Source: Marinomonas profundi (lineage in GTDB: Bacteria > Pseudomonadota > Gammaproteobacteria > Pseudomonadales > Marinomonadaceae). From it: a DNA stretch of 64,000 nucleotides. The stretch spans positions 1,054,001-1,118,000 of the forward strand of contig NZ_CP073013.1 in assembly GCF_020694005.1 (NCBI RefSeq). The letters run 5' to 3'. Within the stretch, counting starts at the first letter, position 1, and every line of letters begins with the position of its first letter. The position numbers and the translations under genes are program-made. Positions 8,549 through 17,916 of the stretch are shown one piece after another. The notes under the pieces were generated by a model. It was not told the origin of the DNA. It was given only the letters and a program-made list of their open reading frames with translations, and searched no databases.

Positions 8549-10228
8549 CTATTTCGAGCGCCCGAGATGCGCTGAAGTGGAACGAGAAGAAATAGAACGA
8601 CTCAATAAAATAACCGGCACCAAACCGACCAGAACGATCATCAATGACGCCGGAGCGGCATCAATAAGCCGTTCATCGGACGCCAACTCAAATGCTCTAA
8701 CCGCCAAGGTATTAAAGTTAAACGGCCGCAACACCAAGGTGGCCGGCAATTCTTTTAGTACGTCGACAAAGACAATCAGCAGAGCCGTTAACACCGACCC
8801 TTTTAGCAACGGAATATGGATGCGACTTAATACCTTAAAAGGCGACAGGCCCAGCGAGCGTCCCGCCATGTCCATACTGGGTTTGATTTTTCCAAGGCCA
8901 TTTTGCACCGCCCCCAAAGACACCGCCATAAAACGCACCGTATAAGCGAACAACAGCGCCACCAGCGTACCAGAGAACATTAGCCCGATATTTTCGCCGG
9001 TATAATGGCGTACAAGTTCAATGATTCTATGATCTAACCAAGCCAGCGGCACAATCGTCCCAATCGCAATAATAGTGCCAGGCAAGGCATAACCTAAACC
9101 AGCGATACCAACCGATGCCCTAACGCTACGACTGGCATTCAGGCGGATGGCATAACTTAACACCAACGCCAAACTCACCACGATTAAAGACGCCAAGGCC
9201 GCAAGATAAAAAGAATTCCACGCCAATTGGACAAAGTTTGCCCCTGGCATTTCCGCCTTAAAAGCAGCCCAATACGCCAAAATACTAACGGGGATAATAA
9301 ACCCAATCAAAATAGGCAAGAGACAAAACACACACGCCAAGACGCCACGTCCACCTTTTAACACCATGCGGCGCTGACTGGCTTTCTTCAAGCCAGATGA
9401 ATGATAGCGAATACGATGGCGAGAATAGCGCTCCAATAAAATCAGCATGGTAACAAACAGCAACAGCACGCCCGCTAACTGCGACGCCGCCGCCACGTCA
9501 CCAAAGCCGTAAAAAGTCCGTAAAATGCCCGTCGTGAAGGTATTAACACTAAAATATTGCACCGTGCCGTAATCGGCCAAGGTCTCCATCAGCGCCAAGG
9601 TAAGACCCGTAACGATAGCAGGACGAGCAAGCGGAAGCGCCAATTTGAAGAACACCTTACGACCGGAATAGCCCAACGTCCGGCTCACTTCCAAGGTGTT
9701 TTCAGACTGTTCTAAAAAAGCCGCTCGGCTCATTAAATACACATAGGGATACAGCACCAAGGTCAACATCACCATAGCACCGCCAAGGGAGCGTATTTCA
9801 AAAAACCAATAGTCACCGTAGCGCCAGCCTGTGACATCACGAATAAAAGTTTGCACAGGACCGGCAAAATCCAACACGCCAGTATAGGTGTAAGCAATAA
9901 TATAAGCAGGCACCGCCATGGGCAAAAGCAGCGTCCACGACAGCAATCCCCGCCCGGGGAAGTCACACATGCTGGTTAGCCAAGCGCACGGTACACCAAT
10001 GACCAACACGCCGACACCCACCCCCAGCATCAGCAGCAGCGAATTCGAAATGTACTCAGCCAATACGGTGTGATAAAGATGTTGCCAGACCTCGCCATCG
10101 CCCATTAATACATTCACGAGCACGACTAAAATAGGCACAGCCAAAATGACCGCAATCAAGATTGCCGCCATTTTTAAACCATTCCACTTGGCTTTACCAA
10201 CGAGGGGGGAGTGAGTTACATCGGACAT
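8549..10228 (-). CDS. ABC transporter permease, FbpB (iron) type, two fused halves
   Basis: A 559-residue integral membrane protein with two homologous binding-protein-dependent permease halves joined in one chain, as in ferric iron FbpB/SfuB. Each half has about six hydrophobic segments and an EAA-like coupling loop: EVSRTLGYSGRKVFFKLALPLARPA in the first half (split motif near 180-205) and AGRSLGLSPFKVLSRIHIPL in the second. It would form the membrane channel for the ATPase encoded just downstream. No periplasmic binding protein lies upstream: the 139 bases before the start are non-coding and the next gene is an HDOD protein. The binding protein must be elsewhere or substitute from another system. 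Confidence 0.88.
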   Translation of the reverse strand: MSDVTHSPLVGKAKWNGLKMAAILIAVILAVPILVVLVNVLMGDGEVWQHLYHTVLAEYISNSLLLMLGVGVGVLVIGVPCAWLTSMCDFPGRGLLSWTLLLPMAVPAYIIAYTYTGVLDFAGPVQTFIRDVTGWRYGDYWFFEIRSLGGAMVMLTLVLYPYVYLMSRAAFLEQSENTLEVSRTLGYSGRKVFFKLALPLARPAIVTGLTLALMETLADYGTVQYFSVNTFTTGILRTFYGFGDVAAASQLAGVLLLFVTMLILLERYSRHRIRYHSSGLKKASQRRMVLKGGRGVLACVFCLLPILIGFIIPVSILAYWAAFKAEMPGANFVQLAWNSFYLAALASLIVVSLALVLSYAIRLNASRSVRASVGIAGLGYALPGTIIAIGTIVPLAWLDHRIIELVRHYTGENIGLMFSGTLVALLFAYTVRFMAVSLGAVQNGLGKIKPSMDMAGRSLGLSPFKVLSRIHIPLLKGSVLTALLIVFVDVLKELPATLVLRPFNFNTLAVRAFELASDERLIDAAPASLMIVLVGLVPVILLSRSISSRSTSAHLGRSK

Positions 10229-10367
10229 GAAAAATAAAAAGCCACAATCAAAAAATCTTGTTTGAACACAGGTAAAAAGTGAGACAAGAAATTAGCACAA
10301 CACTATGGTCAACACTAGCGATTCTCATTTATTAGAGGCGAGATTGCCTCGAATACCAGCCAATAAC

Positions 10368-11195
10368 TTAATGCAGCAACTGACTCAAGCCATCATCAAT
10401 AACAAGAGCGTCGTCTAACTCATAAACGATACCGTCAGACAAACCGGCCATTTGTGCCACGGCCTTGGGAAAGCCTTCTCGCACTAAGTCATAATCTCTA
10501 TCACTACGAATGCATGCGTTCAAATAACAGGCCAAATTCAACACACAAGCCAAAGGCTTTGGTTCATCATTGGCAAAAGGGCGCTTGTGATGCTGCACGG
10601 CATAGCCTAAACCAGCTGGAAACTTCCATAAATCCATCAGCGCCCGGCCCGCATCCTGAGAGGTAAAGCCTAATAAATCTTGTTCGGCTTTCACCCTTCC
10701 CGCCTTACGATTCGCCACTAGGGTGTGAATGTCTTGGGCAATGTCAGGGGCGGTAAGATGCAACAACAAACGGCCAATATTGTGCACAATGCCAGCGGTA
10801 AACGCTTCGCCCTCATCAACCAATGGCGTACGCTTAGCGAACCACTGCGCCAACTCGGCAACGCGAAAAGAATCCGCCCAAAAATCCGCTAACGACAAGC
10901 CCTCCACTTTGGTCACCGAATTTGCAAAGCCCGAGGCAATCACCAAGGTTTTTAGCCGATCCATGCCAAGCAACACGGTTGCGTCATCGATGGAGGATAT
11001 TTTTCTCGATAGGCCAAAATACGCGGAATTAACCACGCGTAAAATTTTTAGAGAAATGGTTTGGTCATGGGACACCCTTGCGCTGATATCGGAGTATTTC
11101 GCATTAGGGTCATTCAGCAGCTGTATCAATTCGCGGACAATATCAGGAACATTAGGGAGTTTATCGGTTTGCTTCAAAAGATCTTGGATCTGCAT
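10368..11195 (-). CDS. HDOD-domain signalling protein
   Basis: A 275-residue protein made almost entirely of one HDOD domain (about 10-210), recognised by SLKILRVVNSAYFG, IDDATVLLGMDRLKTL and the helical core GIVHNIGRLLLH. HDOD proteins lack the catalytic HD pair of phosphodiesterases and act as signalling or regulatory modules in motility, stress or cell-cycle control. It is downstream of the UbiH-family gene on the same strand, separated by 171 bases with a degenerate tandem repeat, so it is probably independently expressed. No partner domain (GGDEF, EAL, response receiver) is fused. Specific role unknown. Confidence 0.85.
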   Translation of the reverse strand: MQIQDLLKQTDKLPNVPDIVRELIQLLNDPNAKYSDISARVSHDQTISLKILRVVNSAYFGLSRKISSIDDATVLLGMDRLKTLVIASGFANSVTKVEGLSLADFWADSFRVAELAQWFAKRTPLVDEGEAFTAGIVHNIGRLLLHLTAPDIAQDIHTLVANRKAGRVKAEQDLLGFTSQDAGRALMDLWKFPAGLGYAVQHHKRPFANDEPKPLACVLNLACYLNACIRSDRDYDLVREGFPKAVAQMAGLSDGIVYELDDALVIDDGLSQLLH

Positions 11196-11271
11196 GCCAC
11201 TCTGCCTTTTTATTGCTTCTATTGATCATAAATAAGATACACACAGAATATGGCAGCCAAGGTTTTTTGCA

Positions 11272-11327
11272 ACCACTTGTTTGTAACTACTTGTTTATAA
11301 GAACTTGTTTATAAGCACTCGTTTACA
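11272..11327. repeat. Four degenerate tandem copies of a 14-bp unit
   Basis: Units at 11272-11285, 11286-11299, 11300-11313 and 11314-11327 are variants of acnacttgtttata. They fill the spacer between the end of the ubiH-family gene and the start of the HDOD gene. Confidence 0.75.
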
Positions 11328-11366
11328 AGCTCGTGGTTTAACCTGCTTTCTTAGCCATCAAACGAA

Positions 11367-12572
11367 TTAAGAAAAAGACGAGATCCCTGCCGCACGGGCA
11401 ATGAGTTTTTGCTTTAACCATGTATCTCGATGAAACTGCATCATGCCTCTATTTCTTAGCTGCACAATAAGCGGCTGCTGAGTCGAAAACAGACGTTTAA
11501 AGACTTCCATTCCCGCCGCCATGGCAATATTGTCCAGCATGCGAGCACGCTGATAACGGCGCAATACTTTACTCGCGCCAAGGTGCTCACCGCGGCGATG
11601 CGCTTTTTCCAGTACTTCCACTAGCGCCTTCACATCCGCAAAACCTAGATTAGCCCCTTGCCCAGCGAGAGGGTGAATGGTGTGTGCCGCATCGCCAATC
11701 AATGCCAGCCCAGCGGTGACATAGTGTTTGGCGTGACGTTGGCGCAGTGGAATCGCTTGGCGCTCTTGCGTGATGCCCAACACATCGAAACGCCGGTTCA
11801 TTGCATAATGCAAACGACGACAAAATGCCGCCTCGTCAAGCGCCATCAAAGACTCGGCTTCTTTGGGCGGCACAGACCACACAATGGAAACAAAATGGCG
11901 GTGATCAACCGACGGTAGCGGAAGAAAGGCCAAAATGCCTTCCTCGCCAAAGCTTTGCCAAGCAGTATTTTCATGGGTTTGAGCAATTTCTAAGGTGGTG
12001 ACAATCGCATGATGACCATAATCCCACTCAACCGTTTCAAAGGCATTTTCCGTACGAAGTTTGGACAGGGCGCCATCGGCGGCAATAATGGCCTGAGCCT
12101 GTAACAGCTGCCCAGAAGCCAGCTCAACATTGACACCAGACTCACTTAATTGATGAGAATCTAAGGTATCGCCTAAATACAGATCAATGTGTTTTAACCG
12201 TCGAACTTGTGTCATCAATTGCTGATTAAGCACAGCGTTTTCAACCAGATGACCAAGTTCAGGCATGGCGGTTGCTTGAGCGTTAAAATCGATAAAACCC
12301 TCCCCCAAACCATCCCACACCACCATGTTGTCATAGGGCGCGATACGATCATGGGGAATTCCCTGCCAAACACCTACACTTTCCAGCAAGCGTTTAGATT
12401 GGCTGGAAAGTGCACTGACTCTAGCGTCGTAGGCGGGCGGCGTAGACAATCGATAGTCACCATCATGCTTATCAACAAGGGCGATTCGCAACGAAGATTT
12501 AGCCAATAATATCGCCGACAAAGCGCCCACCATACCCGCGCCCACTATTATTAAATCGTACGATTTAGCCAT
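11367..12572 (-). CDS. ubiH: UbiH/UbiF/VisC-family FAD-dependent hydroxylase (ubiquinone synthesis)
   Basis: Flavoprotein monooxygenase that hydroxylates the aromatic ring of a ubiquinone precursor at the membrane. The N terminus holds the FAD dinucleotide motif IVGAGMVGALSAILLAKS, and the C-terminal half holds GDAAHTIHPLAGQGANLG, the second FAD motif typical of this family. I chose the ATG at 12572, giving 401 residues (MAKSYDLIIVGAG), because GGAG lies 7 bases upstream; an in-frame extension of 17 residues exists but has no family support. Gene order ygfB-pepP-ubiH matches E. coli, but the second family member (ubiI/visC) that usually follows is absent here. UbiH and UbiI cannot be separated by eye. 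Confidence 0.87.
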   Translation of the reverse strand: MAKSYDLIIVGAGMVGALSAILLAKSSLRIALVDKHDGDYRLSTPPAYDARVSALSSQSKRLLESVGVWQGIPHDRIAPYDNMVVWDGLGEGFIDFNAQATAMPELGHLVENAVLNQQLMTQVRRLKHIDLYLGDTLDSHQLSESGVNVELASGQLLQAQAIIAADGALSKLRTENAFETVEWDYGHHAIVTTLEIAQTHENTAWQSFGEEGILAFLPLPSVDHRHFVSIVWSVPPKEAESLMALDEAAFCRRLHYAMNRRFDVLGITQERQAIPLRQRHAKHYVTAGLALIGDAAHTIHPLAGQGANLGFADVKALVEVLEKAHRRGEHLGASKVLRRYQRARMLDNIAMAAGMEVFKRLFSTQQPLIVQLRNRGMMQFHRDTWLKQKLIARAAGISSFS

Positions 12573-12612
12573 TTTTTTACTCCGCTTTATCACTCTGGTG
12601 ATTAATGAATAA

Positions 12613-12632
12613 CCCCGCCCCAAGGGGCGAGG
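12613..12632. terminator. GC-rich hairpin upstream of the ubiH-family gene
   Basis: CCCCGCCCC pairs with GGGGCGAGG with one mismatch and a two-base loop. It lies about 40 bases upstream of the ubiH-family start and downstream of pepP. There is no strong T-run on the coding strand, so it may be a weak terminator, an attenuator or part of an extragenic repeat. Confidence 0.4.
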
Positions 12633-12691
12633 TATCAGCGTGTCATTCGAACAATGCTAAACGTTGTTCATACATCATTTTCGAACTCCCC

Positions 12692-12717
12692 GTCATTCCC
12701 GCGAAGGCGGGAATGAC
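12692..12717. repeat. REP-like extragenic palindrome (GTCATTCCCGC type)
   Basis: Arms GTCATTCCCGC and GCGGGAATGAC surround a short GAAG centre. This family of palindromes is scattered between genes in many proteobacterial genomes. A second partial motif (gcggggaatg) occurs about 30 bases further on. It lies in the pepP-ubiH spacer. Confidence 0.7.
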
Positions 12718-12785
12718 AAAGCTGGATTTTTGCTATTTACGCAGCAAGCTGCGGGGAATGAAACCCGAAGAGATTAAACTCAGTC

Positions 12786-14093
12786 TTACCGACTTTCCGC
12801 CATTAAGGCCTCAATATCAGCAATCTCTTTTGCTAAGCCATGGGTCAGAACATAAGGGCCGTCGGCACGAATCAGCACATCGTCTTCAATACGAATACCA
12901 ATGCCGCGCCATTTTTCGTCCACCGATTCATTGTCAGCCGAAACATACAATCCAGGTTCAATAGTGAGTACCATGCCTTCTTCTAACAAACGCGATTCGC
13001 CAGCAATTTTATAGGCGCCACAATCATGCACGTCCAACCCCAACCAATGCCCGGTATTGTGCATGTAAAAATCTCGATAGGCTTTGCTCTCAATCAGTAG
13101 ATCTACATCGCCCGTTAGCAATCCATGATCAACCAAGCCTTGCGTCAAGGTTTGCACCGCCGCATGATGGCAAGCCTCATAGGGCGTCCCGACTGTCAGC
13201 TCTTTCATCCCTGCGTGATAAGCGTCTAACACCACTTGATACAAGGCCGCTTGTGGCACACTGAATTTACCATTGGCCGGAAAAGTGCGCGTAATGTCCG
13301 CCGCATAACAACCTAATTCCGCGCCCGCATCAATTAAAATAAGATCCCCGTCTTCGATCTCTTCGTCATTTTTAATGTAATGCAACACACAAGCATTGCT
13401 GCCTGAGGCCACAATATTGTTATACGCTGGTTGGCGCGCACCGGATGTCATAAAGACGTAATTCAATTCGGCTTCCAGTTGGTATTCTTTCATTCCCGGA
13501 CGCACTGAACGCATCGCCTGCTTATGAGCTTCGACACTGATTTGCGCCGCCGCTTCCATAATGGCGATTTCTTCGCTGTCTTTACGCAAACGCATTTCAG
13601 ACACAACAGGCGACAAATCTAGGTAGCTAGTCGGCGCTGTTGCGCCCATTCTGGCTTTGGCCGCAATCGCTTCACGCCAACCAGCAATTGTCTCGCGAAG
13701 CCCATTGTCATTGAATAAATACACCACCTGAGCGGCGCCATCTAAAGCGGCAAATGCCACATTGTCTAATTCCGCCAACGCGGCGGCGTCATTCGCGCCA
13801 AAATCTGTGATCGCGCCTGCCGAGCCAAAGCGAAAACCATCCCACTGTTCGCGCTCTGGGTCTTTTGGCAAAGTAACAAGGGTCAATTCACCTTGGCCAT
13901 GAATCAGCGCATAGGCACTTGGTTCTGGAAATCCCGTTAAATAGAAAAAACTGCTATGGGGACGAAACTCGTACTCACAATCATTATTGCGCGTCGCCAA
14001 CTCACCGGTGCGCAACACAACCACGCTGTTTTCAGGCAGGGATTGCATCAGGCGTTCACGGCGAGCTTGGTAAGTTTGAGTGTCAATCTTCAT
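12786..14093 (-). CDS. pepP: Xaa-Pro aminopeptidase PepP
   Basis: Proline-specific aminopeptidase P that removes the N-terminal residue before proline, cytoplasmic, dinuclear Mn. The 435-residue protein has the N-terminal creatinase-like domain and a C-terminal pita-bread domain. The metal ligands are visible: Asp in LIDAGAEL, Asp in AADITRTFP, His in HNTGHWLGLDVHD, Glu in TIEPGLY and Glu in GIRIEDDVL. It follows the ygfB-like gene by 64 bases on the same strand and precedes the ubiH-family gene, a widely conserved gammaproteobacterial order. Confidence 0.95.
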   Translation of the reverse strand: MKIDTQTYQARRERLMQSLPENSVVVLRTGELATRNNDCEYEFRPHSSFFYLTGFPEPSAYALIHGQGELTLVTLPKDPEREQWDGFRFGSAGAITDFGANDAAALAELDNVAFAALDGAAQVVYLFNDNGLRETIAGWREAIAAKARMGATAPTSYLDLSPVVSEMRLRKDSEEIAIMEAAAQISVEAHKQAMRSVRPGMKEYQLEAELNYVFMTSGARQPAYNNIVASGSNACVLHYIKNDEEIEDGDLILIDAGAELGCYAADITRTFPANGKFSVPQAALYQVVLDAYHAGMKELTVGTPYEACHHAAVQTLTQGLVDHGLLTGDVDLLIESKAYRDFYMHNTGHWLGLDVHDCGAYKIAGESRLLEEGMVLTIEPGLYVSADNESVDEKWRGIGIRIEDDVLIRADGPYVLTHGLAKEIADIEALMAESR

Positions 14094-14157
14094 AAAGGTC
14101 TCACTTATTTAGTGTCATTCCATTCCATAGTCGTGATCAAATAGTGCTTTGATCACT

Positions 14158-14748
14158 CTAGTGTAAAGCGTTCTGTTTGGTGTGGTCGACATCAGGGTTA
14201 ATATCATGATGTTCCGTGTACAGCATCATGGCGGATAATCGTACGTATTCCACCAGTTCGGTTAAATCGGCTTCGTTGTCATTGTTGTCTTCTAAGGCGC
14301 GCATTTCCGCTTGCATGCCAGAGATATTGGCAAAGTCGCGCAGAATTTGCTTGGTCTCATCGGAAAGATCGTTTTTTTGACCAGACAAGCCATAACCCGC
14401 CAAAAAGCCATGCGCCCACTGCGCTAAAGTCACGCCTCTTTCGCATAACTCCGCGTCGTCATCAGAAATACTGGGCACAAGGGCAAACTCGCCATTTTGT
14501 AACAACGTCAGCGTGGCCGTATACAGCTCAACAAGCACCGCTCGACTGGCTTCTTCTTTCCAGCCTTCGATATCGCAAAATTCCACCACCATGGTCAGCC
14601 AATCTTCCAATGGCAAGGTCACACCAGAAGCCAGATAGCCACACAGCTGACCATGCAATTCTGATGGTGAGGCGGTAATCGATTCGCTGACAAAAACATC
14701 AGCGATCAAATCGAAGTCCAATGCGTCTTTTAACATTTCTGTGGACAT
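14158..14748 (-). CDS. YgfB/YecA (UPF0149) family protein
   Basis: A 196-residue acidic, largely helical protein of the UPF0149 family, recognised by ASPSELHGQLCGYLASG near the N terminus, WAHGFLAGYGL in the middle and the VRLSAMMLY segment near the C terminus. The context ygfB-pepP-ubiH is conserved. In P. aeruginosa a YgfB protein has been linked to control of AmpDh3 and beta-lactam response; a similar role here would be inference. GGGTG precedes the ATG. It is the first gene of the pepP group. Confidence 0.88.
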   Translation of the reverse strand: MSTEMLKDALDFDLIADVFVSESITASPSELHGQLCGYLASGVTLPLEDWLTMVVEFCDIEGWKEEASRAVLVELYTATLTLLQNGEFALVPSISDDDAELCERGVTLAQWAHGFLAGYGLSGQKNDLSDETKQILRDFANISGMQAEMRALEDNNDNEADLTELVEYVRLSAMMLYTEHHDINPDVDHTKQNALH

Positions 14749-14781
14749 AGTGTGTCACCCTATTACTCTTCTATGCTTAAA

Positions 14782-14812
14782 AAAAGAAACCGCACCGAAT
14801 GGCGCGGTTTTT
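14782..14812 (-). terminator. Rho-independent terminator of folD
   Basis: On the minus strand the hairpin arms AACCGC and GCGGTT, with inner pairing, are followed by a run of seven T within TTTCTTTTTTT. It lies 28 bases past the folD stop codon. Confidence 0.85.
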
Positions 14813-14839
14813 ACAGTCACCTTGTGGTGTCCAAACACT

Positions 14840-15682
14840 CTAGCCTAACTGTTTCAGGCCAGACTCTAGCGTTTGCAGAATCAAGGTATTAATGGTCATG
14901 GGGCCTACGCCACCCGGCACCGGCGTATAAGCGGCGACACGATCAACCAAAGGTGCCAATTCAATGTCACCCACGCCCCCCGGATGATAGCCCGCATCCA
15001 CCACAACCGCGCCGTCTTTGATCCATTCGGCTTTGATAAATTCTGGTTTGCCTACGGCTCCAACGATCACGTCAGCTTGTTTTACAAACGCCGATAAATT
15101 CTGTGTACGAGAGTGACAAATCGTCACCGTCGCGTTGGCGTTCAGCATCATCATCGCCATGGGTTTACCCAGAATCGGACTACGACCCACGACCACAACG
15201 TGCTTACCTTCTAGTTTTACATCGTATGCCTCAAGCAAGCGCATGATGCCCGCTGGGGTTGCCGCGCCGTAGGCAGGCTCTTGCATTGCCATACGACCAA
15301 AACCAAGGCAAGTCACACCGTCCACGTCTTTGTGTGCGGCGATGGCGTCAAAACACAAACGCTCATCCACTTGCTCTGGCACGGGGTGTTGCAACAAGAT
15401 TCCGTGCACATCTGGATTATTGTTCAATTCGCTAATTTTTGCTAACAGCTGCTCTGTGGTGGTGGTTTCTGGCAGCTCAATGGCCATAGAGTCCATACCG
15501 ACACGACGACAAGCATTGCCTTTCATTTTGACATAAGTCGCCGAGGCTGGATCGGCACCCACCAAGATAGTCGCTAAAATTGGGGTACAACCAGTACGCT
15601 CTTTAAGCTCGGTAACTTGAGCCTGTAGGCGGTTTTCAGTTTCTTTGGCGCAACGTTTGCCATCAAGAACCAGTGCAGTCAT
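14840..15682 (-). CDS. folD: Methylenetetrahydrofolate dehydrogenase/cyclohydrolase FolD
   Basis: Bifunctional cytoplasmic enzyme that interconverts 5,10-methylene-, methenyl- and 10-formyl-tetrahydrofolate with NADP. The catalytic-lysine segment [13 protein letters not shown], the NADP-binding [14 protein letters not shown] and the signature [10 protein letters not shown] are present. I chose the ATG at 15682, giving 280 residues beginning [14 protein letters not shown], because GGAG lies 7 bases upstream and the length fits the family; a 15-residue upstream extension is open but unlikely. It stands between recJ and the ygfB group with its own terminator. Confidence 0.95.
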   Translation of the reverse strand: MTALVLDGKRCAKETENRLQAQVTELKERTGCTPILATILVGADPASATYVKMKGNACRRVGMDSMAIELPETTTTEQLLAKISELNNNPDVHGILLQHPVPEQVDERLCFDAIAAHKDVDGVTCLGFGRMAMQEPAYGAATPAGIMRLLEAYDVKLEGKHVVVVGRSPILGKPMAMMMLNANATVTICHSRTQNLSAFVKQADVIVGAVGKPEFIKAEWIKDGAVVVDAGYHPGGVGDIELAPLVDRVAAYTPVPGGVGPMTINTLILQTLESGLKQLG

Positions 15683-15848
15683 GAAAGAGCTCCAGTAAAT
15701 ATAGGGTGATGTATGAGGGAGGCGCATTATACCTCAACTTTTGCGTCGATACGCAGTGACAACGCAATTTGTTCAGCAAAATTCCCCGCTTCGCTTTCGT
15801 ACGGCCATCTACTATCCAGTGTTCAATCAGACGAGTAGAGCGGTTCAA

Positions 15849-17573
15849 TCAGGCTGGCTCTAAATAGTCTACCAACAACTGCAGATTACGCTGGCCACGA
15901 AATTCATTGATGTCCAGCTTATAGACCAAACGTGCTTGCGCGGCGTTGTCGTTAGGCCATTGCTCCAAATCAACAAAAAAGCTAATCGCATCCAGCAAAA
16001 GCCCACTGTTCGGCTCGCGCACCATGAGTTTAAGATGTTTTTCACCAACAATACGCTGCTGCAAAATATCAAACACACCATCAAAACACGGTTCAGGAAA
16101 CATCTGTCCCCAAGGGCCAGACAAGCGAACCTGCTCAGCAAAACTCAAACTAAAATCTTCCGGTGCCAGTGGCCCATCGGTGAACAATGTCGCTTCTAAT
16201 TGTGCGGGTGTGACCCATTCGGTAATGATGGCATCAAACGCTAACCGAAAAGCATCATAGTGAGACTCTTTGATCGACATGCCCGCCGCCATGGCGTGGC
16301 CACCGAACTTGCTAAGCAACATAGGATAACGTTTTGCCAATAAGTCCAACGCATCGCGGATATGAACACCGGGGATGGAACGAGCTGAGCCTTTTAGCTC
16401 ACCTTCACCCACGCGGGCAAACGCAATCACCGGACGATGGCATTTATCCTTCATCCGGGACGCCAAAATCCCAATCACGCCCTGATGCCAATCGGCGTCG
16501 TAAAAACACATGCCATTGGGTATTTCTTGCTCTTCGTCTAGCAAAGACACCAGAGCCAATTCGGCCTGCTCCTTCATGTCCGATTCAATGGCTTTGCGCT
16601 CACGATTGAATTGATCCAATTGCTGAGCATAATCACGCGCCTGATGGGGATGCACCGCCAGTAGGCACTCAATGCCGACCGACATATCGTCTAAGCGCCC
16701 TGCTGCATTCAACCTTGGGCCAACCACAAAGCCTAAATCTGACGCTTTTAACTGAGTATGATCCCGGCGCCCGACTTCCAATAAAGCCAAAATACCCGGA
16801 CGTGCTAAGCCTGCTTGAATGCGCTTAATACCTTGCTGCACTAAAATGCGATTATTGGCGTCCAAGGGGACAACGTCCGCCACGGTTCCAAGCGCCACTA
16901 AATCCAAAAAATCCGCCATTTTGGGCTCAGGAATATGCTGTTCAGCAAACCAATTACGCCGCTTCAGCTCGGCTCTTAACGCTGACATTACGTAAAAAAT
17001 CACCCCCACGCCGGCCAAGTTTTTACTTGGAAAACCGCAGTCTGGGTGATTCGGATTGACAATGGCATCGGCGTTAGGAAGACTGTCTCCTGGTAAATGG
17101 TGGTCGGTCACCACCACTTTCATGCCGTAATGCTTGGCGGCTAAGACACCATCAATACTGGCAATACCGTTATCCACCGTCACCAAGACATCTGGTGCGC
17201 TTTGTTGTGCGACCTCGACAATCTCGGGTGTCAGGCCATAACCAAATTCAAAGCGGTTGGGCACCAAATACTCTGGGGCGATCGCGCCCATGGCTTCTAA
17301 CGCAAGAATGCCCAAACTGGTGCTGGTCGCGCCATCGGCGTCAAAATCCCCAACAATAAGAATTTTTTCTCCTGCCACAATGGCGTCCGCCAAAATGCGT
17401 GCCGCGTTAGACAAATCAAATAAAGAATCCGGCCTTAGTAAATGCGGTAAGCGGTAATCAAGCTGCGCCACAGACACCACATCGCGCGCCATAAAAACCC
17501 GCTGCAAGGTCGCAGACATAGTATTCGGAAAGTCATTGGATTCAGTCGGTACAACTCGACGCTCAATACGCAT
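15849..17573 (-). CDS. recJ: Single-stranded-DNA-specific exonuclease RecJ
   Basis: 5'-3' single-strand exonuclease of the DHH family used in recombination, mismatch and base-excision repair. The DHH-family metal motifs are GDFDADGATST and VTDHHLPG; a C-terminal DHHA1-like region has KFGGHAMAAGMSI, and an OB-like end follows. I chose the ATG at 17573 (574 residues, MRIERRVVPTES) because it aligns with the known RecJ N terminus; the open extension of 15 residues is hydrophobic and unlike the family. The ribosome binding site is weak. Confidence 0.93.
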   Translation of the reverse strand: MRIERRVVPTESNDFPNTMSATLQRVFMARDVVSVAQLDYRLPHLLRPDSLFDLSNAARILADAIVAGEKILIVGDFDADGATSTSLGILALEAMGAIAPEYLVPNRFEFGYGLTPEIVEVAQQSAPDVLVTVDNGIASIDGVLAAKHYGMKVVVTDHHLPGDSLPNADAIVNPNHPDCGFPSKNLAGVGVIFYVMSALRAELKRRNWFAEQHIPEPKMADFLDLVALGTVADVVPLDANNRILVQQGIKRIQAGLARPGILALLEVGRRDHTQLKASDLGFVVGPRLNAAGRLDDMSVGIECLLAVHPHQARDYAQQLDQFNRERKAIESDMKEQAELALVSLLDEEQEIPNGMCFYDADWHQGVIGILASRMKDKCHRPVIAFARVGEGELKGSARSIPGVHIRDALDLLAKRYPMLLSKFGGHAMAAGMSIKESHYDAFRLAFDAIITEWVTPAQLEATLFTDGPLAPEDFSLSFAEQVRLSGPWGQMFPEPCFDGVFDILQQRIVGEKHLKLMVREPNSGLLLDAISFFVDLEQWPNDNAAQARLVYKLDINEFRGQRNLQLLVDYLEPA

Positions 17574-17916
17574 AAAAATTTCAAGCCAGACAAAAGATAA
17601 GTAAAAACAGGATAACACGAAAACGCTTACGCTTATCCTACGGCGCTAGATAAGCCATAAACACATAAGACTGAAAAAAATAGGTTATAAATCAGCCACC
17701 TAGCGATTAGAGTTTGTTACATAAGCGATAAATCAATAAGACTTTCTTACAAAACTGGCGCAAAAAAGGATCTTTTTAGGACTATCACGCCATCCGCTCT
17801 ATTCAGACCATAACGTTAAGATTTTCGATGCTATGATGCCGCACTTTTTTGATTTGGATAAACCCCTTCTAAAGATAAAAACTGAGAGCACTCGTTTTAA
17901 CTTATCGGAAAAAAAT
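17574..17916. other. Intergenic spacer recJ / sugar transporter
   Basis: This 343-base AT-rich spacer separates the divergent recJ and sugar transporter genes and must hold both promoters. I see no convincing promoter pair, palindrome or RNA gene in it. An alternative upstream start for the transporter at 17833 is in frame but would add a charged 28-residue leader. Confidence 0.5.

Noticed and set aside
12605..12964. 119-residue plus-strand frame in the pepP-ubiH spacer
   Set aside because: It runs over the repeat-rich spacer and the end of pepP; no ribosome binding site and no family pattern.
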